Position numbers and translations under genes: made by a program. Positions 7,394 to 16,305 of a stretch of 37,325 nucleotides of DNA are shown in pieces (positions within the stretch are counted from its first letter, which is position 1; each line of letters begins with the position of its first letter). The stretch lies in the IMG/VR virus record IMGVR_UViG_3300042485_000423, positions 1 to 37,325 of that record; one strand, 5' to 3'. The notes under the pieces are model-generated. The model was given only the letters and a program-made list of their open reading frames with translations. It searched no databases and was not told the origin of the DNA. Source of the stretch: a virus.

Positions 7394-10287
7394 GTTCACC
7401 ATTTACGCAGCAATTCAAAGAAGTAGAATCCCGCCTTACCAATGCCAAAAATAAGCTAGAAGAAAAACTCTTACAGTTTAAAGAAGCTGGCGATGAGCAA
7501 GGTATGCGACAAATTGGAGCTAATCTGCGTTCAATTCAAGGAGAATATGCACGTATTGCACAAAACTACGAGCAAGAGCAAGCAATTCGTAAGGACAGTC
7601 TTTTAAGTGGCATTTCTAGTGGAGAACTTATTTCCGATAAGCAAAAACCTATTAGAAGTTTTGTTCCCAGCTTCGATCCATCTGGAATGGGAAGTTATGG
7701 TTCTGAAGAAAGTTTCATTGAAACACCGTTAAAATATAATCCGAATAAGGCCAAAAAAGTATTTGCAGAGTTAGTTGAGACTGACCCTAAAAAAATTGAT
7801 GTTACAACTGGTGTAGGTTTAAAAGAAACAACTTTCCTATCTGGGTTGCAAGATGATGAAGCAAGGAAAGCATATCTTCAGCAAAAATACGAAGAAGTAT
7901 TGCCAATCAATACTGGAGGTAGTTCAAACTTCTTGGTAAAAAACAAAGAAGGTAATTATATTCTAGCTCTGCCAAAAGGCATAAACATAAAAGATGTTGG
8001 TGCTGCTGTTGTTACTGAGACAGCTCCGCTTGCTGCTGGTATTGGTGCAGGAATTGCATCACTTGGAACAGGCCCTGCCGCTCCAGTTGTTGCATCTGGA
8101 GCATCTAACCTTGCTTATTCTGGAGTCGGAGCAATACAAGATGTTGCCTTTCGTAAAATGGCTGGATTACCTGCTAGTATAGGGCAAGTAGCAACTGAGC
8201 GTGGCAAAGAAGCAGCACTTGGATTAGGTATTGATATTGTAACAGCAGGATTAGCCAAGCCATTTACTAAACGAGCTGGAACAGCAATCGAAAACAACGT
8301 AGCTAAAGAGCTTCGTGAAGCTACCGAATTACTTCAGAAAAGAGGCAAGGACGTAACTTATCCAGTTGGGGCTGAAGGTGGAGATATTGGCTTGAAGTTC
8401 CAAAGAGAATTAGCAGGTAAGTTTCCCAAAATGGCAGTAGCTGAGACTATGGAGAAAACCCGTGGTGTGATGGCTAGTTATCAGAAAGCTATTCAAGATA
8501 AAGTTATCGGAGTTCCTAAGGTTGATATTACAGCACGTGTTAAAGCAGAAGCAGATCAACTTGCAGGACAGATCGGAAAACAAAATGTAAGACTTGAACA
8601 GCAAGCTAAAGGCTGGGTAAATAACAAGTTAAAACAAATTATTCCTGACAATACAAATCAGGTTGATCTTGGTAATACTATTTCTAGCTTAATGGAAGAT
8701 GCTGCTACAAAAGGACAAGCAATTAAAGATCAAGCATATAGGTCTTTTTATGATGAAGCAACACAACGAGGCGTTAGCGTTCCAAAGCAAGAAGTATTAA
8801 ATACTATTGAAGGAGTTTTGGCTGGAACTAGAAACGATTTCAAAAGAAACCCATCTATTGAACGTCTTTATAGAGATATTGCAAGTTCTGAAGCTGATAC
8901 ATTTAGCACAGAGCAATTAAGAAACATTGTGCAAGTTGCTCGCGATAGTGTTCCAATGAACGCAACAAAAACAGCAGATCAAGTTGCAACTGGAGTATCT
9001 AAAGCATTAGATGATAAATTCAATGAAGTTGTAAGCAAAAACGGATTAGGCGACCTATGGAGCCAAACCAATAAAACTTATGACGAAACAAGTTTGGCAT
9101 TTAGACGTAGTTCACCAGGCAAAATCTTATCTGAGCAATTTGGCGGTCAAAAACTTTCTCCAAGTCAGATGGTTGATGCTACATTGGCAAATGAAAAAAC
9201 AGTAGATGATGTTCTTTCTGCACTTAAAAATACAGGGGATCAAGCAGGTGCTGATGCGTTACAAAAGCAACTTCAAAATGCTTATCTTGAAAAAATAGGC
9301 ATTACATCTGGATATAAAGGAACAAATTCAAAATACAAACCAGAAATGGTTGATGCGTTGTGGGGGAATAGCCTAGCATCTAGACGTATAAATTCTACGA
9401 TTGGCGAACTTAATGACGCATTGAAAGCCAATAAAGTTGATATAGTTAATATACCAGCAGATGATGTAAATAGACTTCTTGATATTGTCCCAGTTAATGA
9501 AAGACAAAAAGTAATTAGTTCTATTGTTAAGAAAGGTCAATTACAAGCGAAAGAAGATCGCTTGATGAGCAATGAAGTAGTTAAGCAGGCAAAACGTGGC
9601 AACTGGACTTATCTTGATAATGATATTTTTGCAGATACAATGTTAAATAAAGCATCTACTTCAGATGTTCTTGATATTGTTAAGAAACTTCCATTAGCTG
9701 AGAAACAAAAAGTAGGGGCAGATATGTTTGCTCGCTTGCTTTCTGATTACTCGACAGTAGGAACTGGTAAAAACCAAGCTAGATTCGGGTTTGATCTTTG
9801 GGATGCTGAAAAAGTAATCAAAGACCTAGGAGGTTGGAACAGAGCTAAAGGAACTGGTGCGCCACAATGGGTTAAAAACATGGATGCCGTAGTTGGTAAA
9901 GATACTGTTGACGAGTTCATTGCAGCATCTAGAGTTCAAGCCGCTAACCGTCCTATTGGTAAAGTCGAAAGTCTTGAAGCACGTGGACTTACATCTGCAA
10001 CTGGGATAAAAGTATATGCGTCTCCATTCCAATATATTGGTAATAAAGTGCTTGCCGCAGCATACGGAAGCAATAACTTACGTCCATTCTTGAGAGGATT
10101 ATCAAAAGATATTGGAGACGAGGCTTATCAAAGAAATGCAACCCGTATGCTAAAAGGTATTATCGGAACACGCACAGGACTTCAGGCAGCAGCTATTCAA
10201 GGTAGAAATGACCCTGATTTCCAAGAGCAAATGCAAATTATTTTGTCCGAAGCCCAAGCACAAGCTGAAGCGGAGCAACAGAAATAA
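7390..10287 (+). CDS. Large internal virion / DNA ejection protein
   Basis: This 965-aa protein is the largest in the genome and the last of the ejection block. The N-terminal ~70 residues form a coiled-coil. A Gly/Ala-rich hydrophobic region lies at about residues 203-250 (APLAAGIGAGIASLGTGPAA), plausibly inserting into membranes. The remainder is a long mostly helical protein ending in a Gln/Ala/Glu tail. Size, layout and position match the large ejection protein of T7-like or P22-like phages (gp16-type). I see no lytic transglycosylase motif. It overlaps the previous gene by 4 bp. Confidence 0.7.
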   Translation: MSSPFTQQFKEVESRLTNAKNKLEEKLLQFKEAGDEQGMRQIGANLRSIQGEYARIAQNYEQEQAIRKDSLLSGISSGELISDKQKPIRSFVPSFDPSGMGSYGSEESFIETPLKYNPNKAKKVFAELVETDPKKIDVTTGVGLKETTFLSGLQDDEARKAYLQQKYEEVLPINTGGSSNFLVKNKEGNYILALPKGINIKDVGAAVVTETAPLAAGIGAGIASLGTGPAAPVVASGASNLAYSGVGAIQDVAFRKMAGLPASIGQVATERGKEAALGLGIDIVTAGLAKPFTKRAGTAIENNVAKELREATELLQKRGKDVTYPVGAEGGDIGLKFQRELAGKFPKMAVAETMEKTRGVMASYQKAIQDKVIGVPKVDITARVKAEADQLAGQIGKQNVRLEQQAKGWVNNKLKQIIPDNTNQVDLGNTISSLMEDAATKGQAIKDQAYRSFYDEATQRGVSVPKQEVLNTIEGVLAGTRNDFKRNPSIERLYRDIASSEADTFSTEQLRNIVQVARDSVPMNATKTADQVATGVSKALDDKFNEVVSKNGLGDLWSQTNKTYDETSLAFRRSSPGKILSEQFGGQKLSPSQMVDATLANEKTVDDVLSALKNTGDQAGADALQKQLQNAYLEKIGITSGYKGTNSKYKPEMVDALWGNSLASRRINSTIGELNDALKANKVDIVNIPADDVNRLLDIVPVNERQKVISSIVKKGQLQAKEDRLMSNEVVKQAKRGNWTYLDNDIFADTMLNKASTSDVLDIVKKLPLAEKQKVGADMFARLLSDYSTVGTGKNQARFGFDLWDAEKVIKDLGGWNRAKGTGAPQWVKNMDAVVGKDTVDEFIAASRVQAANRPIGKVESLEARGLTSATGIKVYASPFQYIGNKVLAAAYGSNNLRPFLRGLSKDIGDEAYQRNATRMLKGIIGTRTGLQAAAIQGRNDPDFQEQMQIILSEAQAQAEAEQQK

Positions 10288-10291
10288 TTGC

Positions 10292-10319
10292 TTGCCTTAT
10301 CCTTACGGATACTTATATT
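10292..10319 (+). promoter_or_regulatory. Possible promoter before the small terminase gene
   Basis: TTGCCT (10292-10297) and TATATT (10314-10319) are separated by 16 bp. Transcription would begin around 10326, essentially at the ATG of the terminase gene (10327), giving a leaderless message. This is motif evidence only, in the one clear gap of the late block. Confidence 0.3.
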
Positions 10320-10326
10320 CCGAAGC

Positions 10327-10875
10327 ATGGAAGAAGAAAAAGACACAGACCTTTCTACCATTGATAACAAAGATTCAATGGTTAAGTTCATGGACGCTAT
10401 TAGGCAGCGAGCTAAAGAATTGCCTGCGAATTGTGCAGAGAACACGAAGCCAGACGTAGCCGCTAAAGCCCTATGGTTACTGGCACAAGGGGCGAACATT
10501 ACCGAGATACGCCGTATTACCAGCCTGTCCAACGAGACAATCAGACGGCTTGAGTGGGATCACAACTCCACCCTAGAGCAGAAACGCAAGCAGTTCTCGA
10601 CCCGTTACGCGATGGCTGCGATGGAATACACTGACCTTTTGTTCAAGAAAGCTGAACAATTACACGATGATCCTGAGCAACTGGCCTTGGTTTCCCCTGA
10701 GAAGCTGGCTACGACCATTGGCATTATGCAGGACAAATCATCCTCACTTGCTGGAATATCCGATTCTGGGGCGAACAAAAAAGAAGGCTTGTCTATTGAG
10801 GACGCTTTGGTTCTTATTGAGGCATCGAAGCAAAGACGCGCCAACAAGGTGATCGAAGCTGAGGTTGTAGTATAA
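10327..10875 (+). CDS. Terminase small subunit (putative)
   Basis: This 182-aa protein has a helix-turn-helix in the middle (NITEIRRITSLSNETIRRLE) as expected for a DNA-recognising small terminase. The C-terminal region is charged and helical (SIEDALVLIEASKQRRANKV). It lies upstream of the large terminase with one gene between them. The ATG at 10327 is chosen; a TTG at 10288 would add 13 residues that overlap a promoter-like sequence. The assignment rests on position, size and the helix-turn-helix. Confidence 0.7.
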   Translation: MEEEKDTDLSTIDNKDSMVKFMDAIRQRAKELPANCAENTKPDVAAKALWLLAQGANITEIRRITSLSNETIRRLEWDHNSTLEQKRKQFSTRYAMAAMEYTDLLFKKAEQLHDDPEQLALVSPEKLATTIGIMQDKSSSLAGISDSGANKKEGLSIEDALVLIEASKQRRANKVIEAEVVV

Positions 10876-10885
10876 AGACAAAGCC

Positions 10886-11422
10886 ATGCCAAAGACACTT
10901 ACAAACGAAAAAAGAATCGAACTGAGAACCATTGATAAGACGGTTCACCAGCTTGTTGGGAAAGAACAGGAATATGGATTATCTTATGATCCAAAGCCAT
11001 ACGATGAGATTGAAACAAGCGTTGACTCTACAATAGATGATGTTCTGGATACCTTGAGCGAAAAGGAGAAAACAGTAATCGTTGGGAGATTCTTTAAGCA
11101 CCAAACCCTAGAGGCTATTGGTAGAGAAATGGGCGTAACAAAGGAGGTCATACGCCAAAGAGAAGCTAAGGCACTAAGAAAACTTCGCCATCCAGAAAGA
11201 ATCAATAAACTTAAAAAGATAGCGAGGCATTTTGGTTTTATCAATGAAGATGAACGAAGCACCATTGAACGTCAAAGAAAACAGATAGACGAAGATTGCC
11301 AGAGTTGGAAAGAGCGAGTTGAGCAAAGAGCAAAGATGCGTGAAGCATTTGAACAATTATTCAGAGCGGACTCACCGATAAGCCACAAATTATTATTCCC
11401 TGAGTTATACCAAAATGTTTAA
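10886..11422 (+). CDS. Orphan sigma-70 region 4 protein
   Basis: In this 178-aa protein, residues about 52-109 match region 4 of primary sigma factors: DVLDTLSEKEKTVIVGRFF, then the helix-turn-helix TLEAIGREMGVTKEVIRQRE, then AKALRKLRHPER. The last motif is nearly identical to RpoD region 4.2 (RQIEAKALRKLRHPSR). No region 1, 2 or 3 is present, so it cannot melt promoters as a normal sigma factor. It could bind the polymerase beta-flap or -35 DNA, as co-activators such as T4 gp33 do, or act as a transcriptional switch for late genes. The C-terminal ~65 residues are charged, helical and unrecognised. It lies between the terminase genes and overlaps the large subunit by 8 bp. Confidence 0.8.
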   Translation: MPKTLTNEKRIELRTIDKTVHQLVGKEQEYGLSYDPKPYDEIETSVDSTIDDVLDTLSEKEKTVIVGRFFKHQTLEAIGREMGVTKEVIRQREAKALRKLRHPERINKLKKIARHFGFINEDERSTIERQRKQIDEDCQSWKERVEQRAKMREAFEQLFRADSPISHKLLFPELYQNV

Positions 11423-13016
11423 CTGGACTCCCCACGAAATACTTGGAATCCCTACGGATGACGAGATTGCCGAGATGGATGCAAAGGAGCTTGTCGAGCT
11501 TTACTCTGCAAGGGAGGAAGCTATACGCAACGCCGATAAAGACCCTTTCAGATACGGCTTTAAGCTAGAGCATTGGTTTAAGGCGTGGGAGCAGCTAGAT
11601 AATGTGAATGAAATCCTAGTGCTTGGTGGCAACAGGAGTGGGAAAACTGCATTTGGTTCTTACAGCGTGGTGAAGGCTGCTATCGAAAATCCTGGCAGTA
11701 TCATTATGTGCTTTGCCCAGAGTGCCGAGGTTAGCATCAGGCAGCAGCAAAGTGCCGTGTATAACTGGCTACCACCTGAGTATCGGGTAAAGCAAACAAG
11801 TAGCAACGCCTACATTAGCTACACGCTGAAGAACGGCTTTACCGACAACAGTTTGATTTTGCCAAACAAAAGCCAGATTCTATTTAAAACGTATTCACAG
11901 TATCAGAATAACCCTACCTTCATCGAGGGTGCTGAACTTGGTTCTAAGAGCGCACAGTGGCACAACGTGGGTGCGTGGCTTGACGAATACCTGCTTGGCG
12001 ATGACCTGATTAACACAATGCGGTTCAGGCTTGCTACCAGAAACAGTAAGATGCTTGTGACCTTCACACCTATTGACGGCTGGACGGAGGTTATTAAGGA
12101 CTACCTAGACAAAGCAAAGACCATAGCCACCAAGGAAGCAGAGCTACTGAATGGGGAGATTCTGCCCCACATCCAACTAAGCCACAAGCGTAACGCTTCG
12201 ATCCATTACTTCCATACCAAGGACAACCCGTTTTCGGGCTATGAACGCCTTGCCAGCGACCTTAAAAACGAAAGCAGGGAGAAGATACTGATTCGTGCAT
12301 ACGGCGTTCCTGTGAAGTCTCAGGCGACAAAGTTCCCCAAGTTCAACAAAGAGGTGAACGTCATACCGCAAGACATGATACCAAAAACGGGAATTACGAG
12401 GTATCAGATCATCGACCCAGCAGGCAGCAAGAACTGGTTCATGGCTTGGATTGCCGTGGATGGTAGCGGAACGTATTACGTTTATCGTGAATGGCCAGAC
12501 ACAACTATTGGCGATTGGGCAGAATGGAAGAACGGAAGGTGGATGCCTGGAGAGGGAGCAAAGGGAATGGGTTACGGGATGCGTGATTACGTGAACCTGA
12601 TTGCCGACCTTGAGGATAAGGAAGAAATCTACACCCGCATTATTGACCCAAGGCTGGGAGCTGCAAAGTATCAGGCACAAGACGGCAGCAGTAGTATCAT
12701 TGAGGACTTAGCCGAGAACGACATTATCTGCATACCTGCGCCTGGCTTGGACATTGAGGACGGCTTGCAGGCGTTAATCAGCAAGATGAGTTGGGATACG
12801 AGCAAACCGATGGACAGCTTGAACCGCCCTAAGTTCTATGTGAGCGATGAATGTCAGAACATCATTAGCGCACTTTCGGAATACACGGGCGAGCAGGGTT
12901 TGAAGGAGGCATGGAAAGACCCCTTGGATTGCTTGCGTTATGCGGCTATCTATGATATTGACCATGTAGAGGCTGAAGCATTGCAGATTACCCGCCAAGG
13001 ATCGGGAGGCTATTAA
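11415..13016 (+). CDS. Terminase large subunit
   Basis: This 533-aa packaging ATPase/nuclease has Walker A GGNRSGKT at residues 71-78 and Walker B ending in the acidic pair D190-E191 (GAWLDE). A motif III-like TFTP follows about 25 residues later. The C-terminal RNase H-like nuclease region begins near IIDPAGSKNWFMAW. Further acidic positions occur in IIDPRLGAAKYQ and in WKDPLDCLRYA near the end. It pumps DNA into proheads with the small subunit and the portal. The start overlaps the sigma-like gene by 8 bp. Confidence 0.93.
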   Translation: MFNWTPHEILGIPTDDEIAEMDAKELVELYSAREEAIRNADKDPFRYGFKLEHWFKAWEQLDNVNEILVLGGNRSGKTAFGSYSVVKAAIENPGSIIMCFAQSAEVSIRQQQSAVYNWLPPEYRVKQTSSNAYISYTLKNGFTDNSLILPNKSQILFKTYSQYQNNPTFIEGAELGSKSAQWHNVGAWLDEYLLGDDLINTMRFRLATRNSKMLVTFTPIDGWTEVIKDYLDKAKTIATKEAELLNGEILPHIQLSHKRNASIHYFHTKDNPFSGYERLASDLKNESREKILIRAYGVPVKSQATKFPKFNKEVNVIPQDMIPKTGITRYQIIDPAGSKNWFMAWIAVDGSGTYYVYREWPDTTIGDWAEWKNGRWMPGEGAKGMGYGMRDYVNLIADLEDKEEIYTRIIDPRLGAAKYQAQDGSSSIIEDLAENDIICIPAPGLDIEDGLQALISKMSWDTSKPMDSLNRPKFYVSDECQNIISALSEYTGEQGLKEAWKDPLDCLRYAAIYDIDHVEAEALQITRQGSGGY

Positions 13017-13020
13017 GATT

Positions 13021-13299
13021 ATGAATACAAAGAAACCACGAAAAGAAAGAGCAGATAAAGGCGTTAAACGTGTTGAAGCTGAACCACAAGTAAAGGCTAA
13101 GGCTGAACCAGAAGTCTTTGAAGTATATGCCATTGGCGTATGCCCTAACCCAATGTGGCTAAGGGGAATGACACGTGACGCAAATAAGTGTAACATCCAA
13201 GTTCCCAAGGCTAGTATCCGAGCAGGATTAGTGGGCAAATGGATGAAAGCGACAAAGATTGACGGAGTGGAAGAAAACCATTACAAGTTCCTTGCATGA
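13021..13299 (+). CDS. Small conserved packaging-module protein
   Basis: This 92-aa protein is encoded between large terminase and portal, overlapping the portal start by 4 bp. The N-terminal third is a lysine/glutamate-rich disordered tail (KKPRKERADKGVKRVEAEP). The rest is a compact domain (CPNPMWLRGMTRDANKCNIQ, then VPKASIRAGLVGKWMKA). Small proteins of this kind between terminase and portal are common in podophages, but I do not know the function. Confidence 0.7.
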   Translation: MNTKKPRKERADKGVKRVEAEPQVKAKAEPEVFEVYAIGVCPNPMWLRGMTRDANKCNIQVPKASIRAGLVGKWMKATKIDGVEENHYKFLA

Positions 13300-15356
13300 G
13301 CGATCAATTATCAGACCAAGACGTAGCGATGATCTACGTTCAGAACGAACCGAATATCGGCGGACTCCAAGATGCTTATGATAAAGCTGTATTGGATCAA
13401 GAGGAATATATCGAATCGTGTGAACGAGCCTACAATGATCGCCGTAATATGTGGCCTGGCAAGACCAGCGATATGCGGAAGAAAGGGGCTAACGCTTTTC
13501 CTTGGGATGGTGCTTCCGATATGGAGGTTAATACGATTGGTGAAAGAATTGATACCTATGTTGCGTTGCTTACCCAAGCACTTGACCGTAGCCATATCAA
13601 AGCGTTCCCAACGAACCATACTTCGATGTCCAAGGCTTCGGTTGTTTCAATGTTCTTGAAGTGGATGCGTAAAAGCTACATCCCAGACTTTAAGAAGCAG
13701 ATGGAACTGGGTGCTAACCACCTTCTTGAGAAGGGTATCATGGTTTCATACGTTGGTTGGAAGCGGGAGAAACGCACGTTTAAACAAGTAGTTACCCTGC
13801 AAGAGATTGAGGCTGCAATGCCAGAGCTTGTGGAGATTCTACTTGGTGACAACATTGCCGAGGCAGAAGCATTTGTTGCAAGTGCCTATCCTGACATGAG
13901 CAAGAAGCGTGTTAAGAAGGCGGTATCAGAACTACGCATGATGGGCGTGACGGAAGTAAGTATTCCGAGGATGAGCGTGGATTGCCCTATCGTTCAAAGC
14001 TGTGAGCCTGATGGTGAGGTTATCTTCCCGTCCTACGTTACAGACCCACAACGCGCTCCATACGTATTCTGGCGCACGTTCTACACCCCACAAGAGCTTG
14101 AGAAGAAAGTTGCCACAGAAGGCTGGGATGCCGAGTGGGTTGACGAAGCTATCGAAAGACTTAAAGGAAGTGATTCGCTTGATAACCAGACGGCAAGTGA
14201 ACGCTCGCAACGCCGTGACTTGGGTGACGATCAAGACTTAATTATGGTTGTCTATGCCTATCAGCGTTTGATTGACGAGGAAGATGGCAGCGAAGGTATT
14301 TACTGCACAGTGTTCCATCCAGATACCGATGGCTACGCAAAGCACGAACTGCTTAACGGCTACGATGACTACCCATTTATCGTTACCCGCTTGAACGACA
14401 ACCAGAAGCGAATGTATGAAACCACTTCGTTTGCTGACATTCTACGTGGCCCACAATGGCAGATCAAAACAGAGCGTGATAGCCGTATCGACAGAACAAG
14501 CATGGCTACCTTGCCACCATTGTTCCACCCAGCAGGGCAACCGCCTAAAGAGTGGGGGCCTGGCAGACGCTTGCCTTATCGCCGCTTAGGTGAAATCGCT
14601 TACGGGCCTATTCCACAATTCGATCCAGGCAGCGAGCGTATCGAAGCACAAATGATTGCACAAGCTGACAAAGCAGTTGGGCTTGATCTTGACAACCCGC
14701 TTTCGGCACTTCGCCAGCAGTTCGTGGTGAACAAGTTCCTTGACCATGTTAAGGACATTCTTTCGCTTGCCTTCAAACTATTTCAACGCATGGGGCCAGA
14801 TGAAGTGTTCTTCCAAGTTACAGGTAGCCCTGACCCACAGGTGATGGCTAAAGGTGATGCCGATGACAACTTCTCCATTATCGTATCGTTTGACACCCGC
14901 GAGACTGACCCTGAGACGGTAGAGACGCAGATGAAGAACATCGCTACCCTAATGCAGATTGACCGCAACGGACGTATCAACGTGGACAAACTGCTTGAGC
15001 TATTGGCTGCACAGATCAATCCGTTCATTGCTGACTACGTGTTGCAACCTGCTGAAGAAGCACAAGACAAGATGCTTAAAGATGTATCGAGCGATCTTAC
15101 CCAAATCTACGCAGGTATCGAAATGCCAGCTAGACCGAACGGTGCTGCCTTTGCAATGCAACTTGTCCAAGCCTATACGCAACAACCAGACGTAGCACAA
15201 CGCTTGCAGAATGACGAGGCTTTCGCAGCTCGCCTTCAGAAATACGCCCAACAATATCAGTTTATGATGCAGCAAGCACAGAACGCAGTAACAGGCAGGC
15301 TTGGAACTAGCGAGGCTAACATGAGTGGTGTATCAACTCAGAACATGGAAGGTTAA
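13296..15356 (+). CDS. Portal protein
   Basis: This 686-aa protein contains the portal signature GANAFPWDGASDMEV at residues 64-78 and long helical regions, with a Gln-rich C-terminus typical of podophage portals of about 650-750 aa. It forms the dodecameric ring at the capsid vertex, docks the terminase and is the base for the tail adaptor at 19216. The order terminase, small protein, portal, scaffold, capsid supports the call. It overlaps the upstream gene by 4 bp (ATGA). Confidence 0.9.
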   Translation: MSDQLSDQDVAMIYVQNEPNIGGLQDAYDKAVLDQEEYIESCERAYNDRRNMWPGKTSDMRKKGANAFPWDGASDMEVNTIGERIDTYVALLTQALDRSHIKAFPTNHTSMSKASVVSMFLKWMRKSYIPDFKKQMELGANHLLEKGIMVSYVGWKREKRTFKQVVTLQEIEAAMPELVEILLGDNIAEAEAFVASAYPDMSKKRVKKAVSELRMMGVTEVSIPRMSVDCPIVQSCEPDGEVIFPSYVTDPQRAPYVFWRTFYTPQELEKKVATEGWDAEWVDEAIERLKGSDSLDNQTASERSQRRDLGDDQDLIMVVYAYQRLIDEEDGSEGIYCTVFHPDTDGYAKHELLNGYDDYPFIVTRLNDNQKRMYETTSFADILRGPQWQIKTERDSRIDRTSMATLPPLFHPAGQPPKEWGPGRRLPYRRLGEIAYGPIPQFDPGSERIEAQMIAQADKAVGLDLDNPLSALRQQFVVNKFLDHVKDILSLAFKLFQRMGPDEVFFQVTGSPDPQVMAKGDADDNFSIIVSFDTRETDPETVETQMKNIATLMQIDRNGRINVDKLLELLAAQINPFIADYVLQPAEEAQDKMLKDVSSDLTQIYAGIEMPARPNGAAFAMQLVQAYTQQPDVAQRLQNDEAFAARLQKYAQQYQFMMQQAQNAVTGRLGTSEANMSGVSTQNMEG

Positions 15357-15360
15357 TCTT

Positions 15361-15501
15361 ATGAAAAAAGAAATGATTAAACGGAAAGACGGTTCGTATT
15401 CCCAGCGTGGATTGTATGACAACATCAGAGCGGCTGCTGGTTCTGGCAAAAAACCTACCAAGGAAATGCTGAAGCAAGAGCGTAAGATCAAGCGGAAGTA
15501 A
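15361..15501 (+). CDS. Tiny basic protein
   Basis: This 46-aa Lys/Arg-rich protein (KRKDGSYSQRGLYDNIRAAA, then GSGKKPTKEMLKQERKIKRK) starts 4 bp after the portal stop. Short basic proteins with the KxDGSYSxRGLxDNI pattern recur in phage head operons. It may bind DNA or scaffold, but the function is unknown. Confidence 0.65.
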   Translation: MKKEMIKRKDGSYSQRGLYDNIRAAAGSGKKPTKEMLKQERKIKRK

Positions 15502-15504
15502 CCA

Positions 15505-15747
15505 ATGGAAAAGCGTTTTAAGAAGGTCGTAAAGAACCCTGAGACTGGACGGACTAAGACTATCCGTTACGGTTTGGCAGGGTTAGCCAGCGATGGCAAA
15601 GACCGTATTAGACCAGGCACGTCCAAAGGTGATGCTTATTGCGCTCGTAGTGCCAAGATTAAGGGTGATTGGAAAGATGACCCCAATAGCCCGAACAATT
15701 TATCCCGCCGCAAATGGAAATGTCGCGGAAGCAAATCAATGAAATAA
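15505..15747 (+). CDS. Small basic Cys-containing protein (CARS...SPNNLSRRKWKC type)
   Basis: This 80-aa basic protein contains the block GDAYCARSAKIKGDW, then SPNNLSRRKWKCRG, a pattern I recognise from small phage proteins of unknown function (DUF6321-like, from memory). It is the second of three consecutive tiny basic genes between portal and scaffold, all closely spaced, and is probably a virion or head-assembly accessory protein. Confidence 0.7.
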   Translation: MEKRFKKVVKNPETGRTKTIRYGLAGLASDGKDRIRPGTSKGDAYCARSAKIKGDWKDDPNSPNNLSRRKWKCRGSKSMK

Positions 15748-15751
15748 CTCT

Positions 15752-15880
15752 ATGAAAAGTAAAAAATGCGGCTGCGGCCATGAAGGTAAAGAACACGGAA
15801 AAGGCAAAAAAGAGAAAGGCTACGTTGAGATTGAAATCAAGATGAGCCGTATGCCTAAGAAGAAAGCGAAACGTAAATAA
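15752..15880 (+). CDS. Tiny Lys-rich protein with a Cys/His N-terminus
   Basis: This 42-aa protein starts with CGCGHEGKEHGKGKKEKG, a Cys/His-rich segment that might bind metal, and ends in a basic tail. It begins 4 bp after the preceding stop. Tight spacing and the lack of in-frame stops support it as a gene; the function is unknown. Confidence 0.5.
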   Translation: MKSKKCGCGHEGKEHGKGKKEKGYVEIEIKMSRMPKKKAKRK

Positions 15881-15900
15881 CAAACCTTACTAAAAGACTA

Positions 15901-16110
15901 ATGATTCCACGCCCTACCCTAGAACAATCGGTTCTCGCATTGAGTGACCGCGATGAATACAAAGTAATTCTCCAGTATATCCGTGATGAGCGTGAACGCT
16001 TTTTCGGTGATATGCGGCAAGCGGCAACATCTGATGATGTAATGAAGATCGCTGGTTCTATTGCTACCGCAGATGAATTGCTGGGTATGCTTGACTTGAA
16101 TAGGCAATGA
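15901..16110 (+). CDS. Small conserved head-module protein
   Basis: This 69-aa acidic helical protein (sequence includes DRDEYKVILQYIRDERERF and SDDVMKIAGSIATADELLGM) resembles short helical proteins encoded just before the scaffold in other podophages. It is the last gene before the terminator at 16161. The function is unknown. Confidence 0.65.
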   Translation: MIPRPTLEQSVLALSDRDEYKVILQYIRDERERFFGDMRQAATSDDVMKIAGSIATADELLGMLDLNRQ

Positions 16111-16160
16111 TGTATCTTTTCTTTGCAAATAGTTAGTGTCTTTTCTGTTTGTGGTTTGTG

Positions 16161-16200
16161 CAAAGGGTTAATCGGGTAAAACTGGTTAACCCTTTGTTTC
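16161..16200 (+). terminator. Intrinsic terminator-like hairpin before the scaffold gene
   Basis: A perfect 11-bp inverted repeat, CAAAGGGTTAA (16161-16171) and TTAACCCTTTG (16186-16196) with a 14-nt loop, is followed by TTTC. It separates the packaging genes from the scaffold and capsid genes. The U-tract is short, so partial read-through is likely. Confidence 0.6.
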
Positions 16201-16226
16201 GTCTATACACCAAACAATCGTTTTAC

Positions 16227-16263
16227 ATTAGTGATTGACTAATCATTAGTAATCTGCTTATGT
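16227..16263 (+). promoter_or_regulatory. Promoter and operator-like repeats before scaffold and capsid
   Basis: TTGACT (16235-16240), a 17-bp spacer and TTATGT (16258-16263) make a plausible promoter for the capsid genes. Interlocked repeats ATTAGT (16227-16232), ACTAAT (16238-16243) and ATTAGT (16245-16250) overlap and follow the -35. The second and third form a palindrome with a single central base. A regulator could bind here. Confidence 0.45.
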
Positions 16264-16305
16264 TTCTGCATCGCCACCGCCAAGGCGCAAACTGGTGTCA
16301 AAAAC

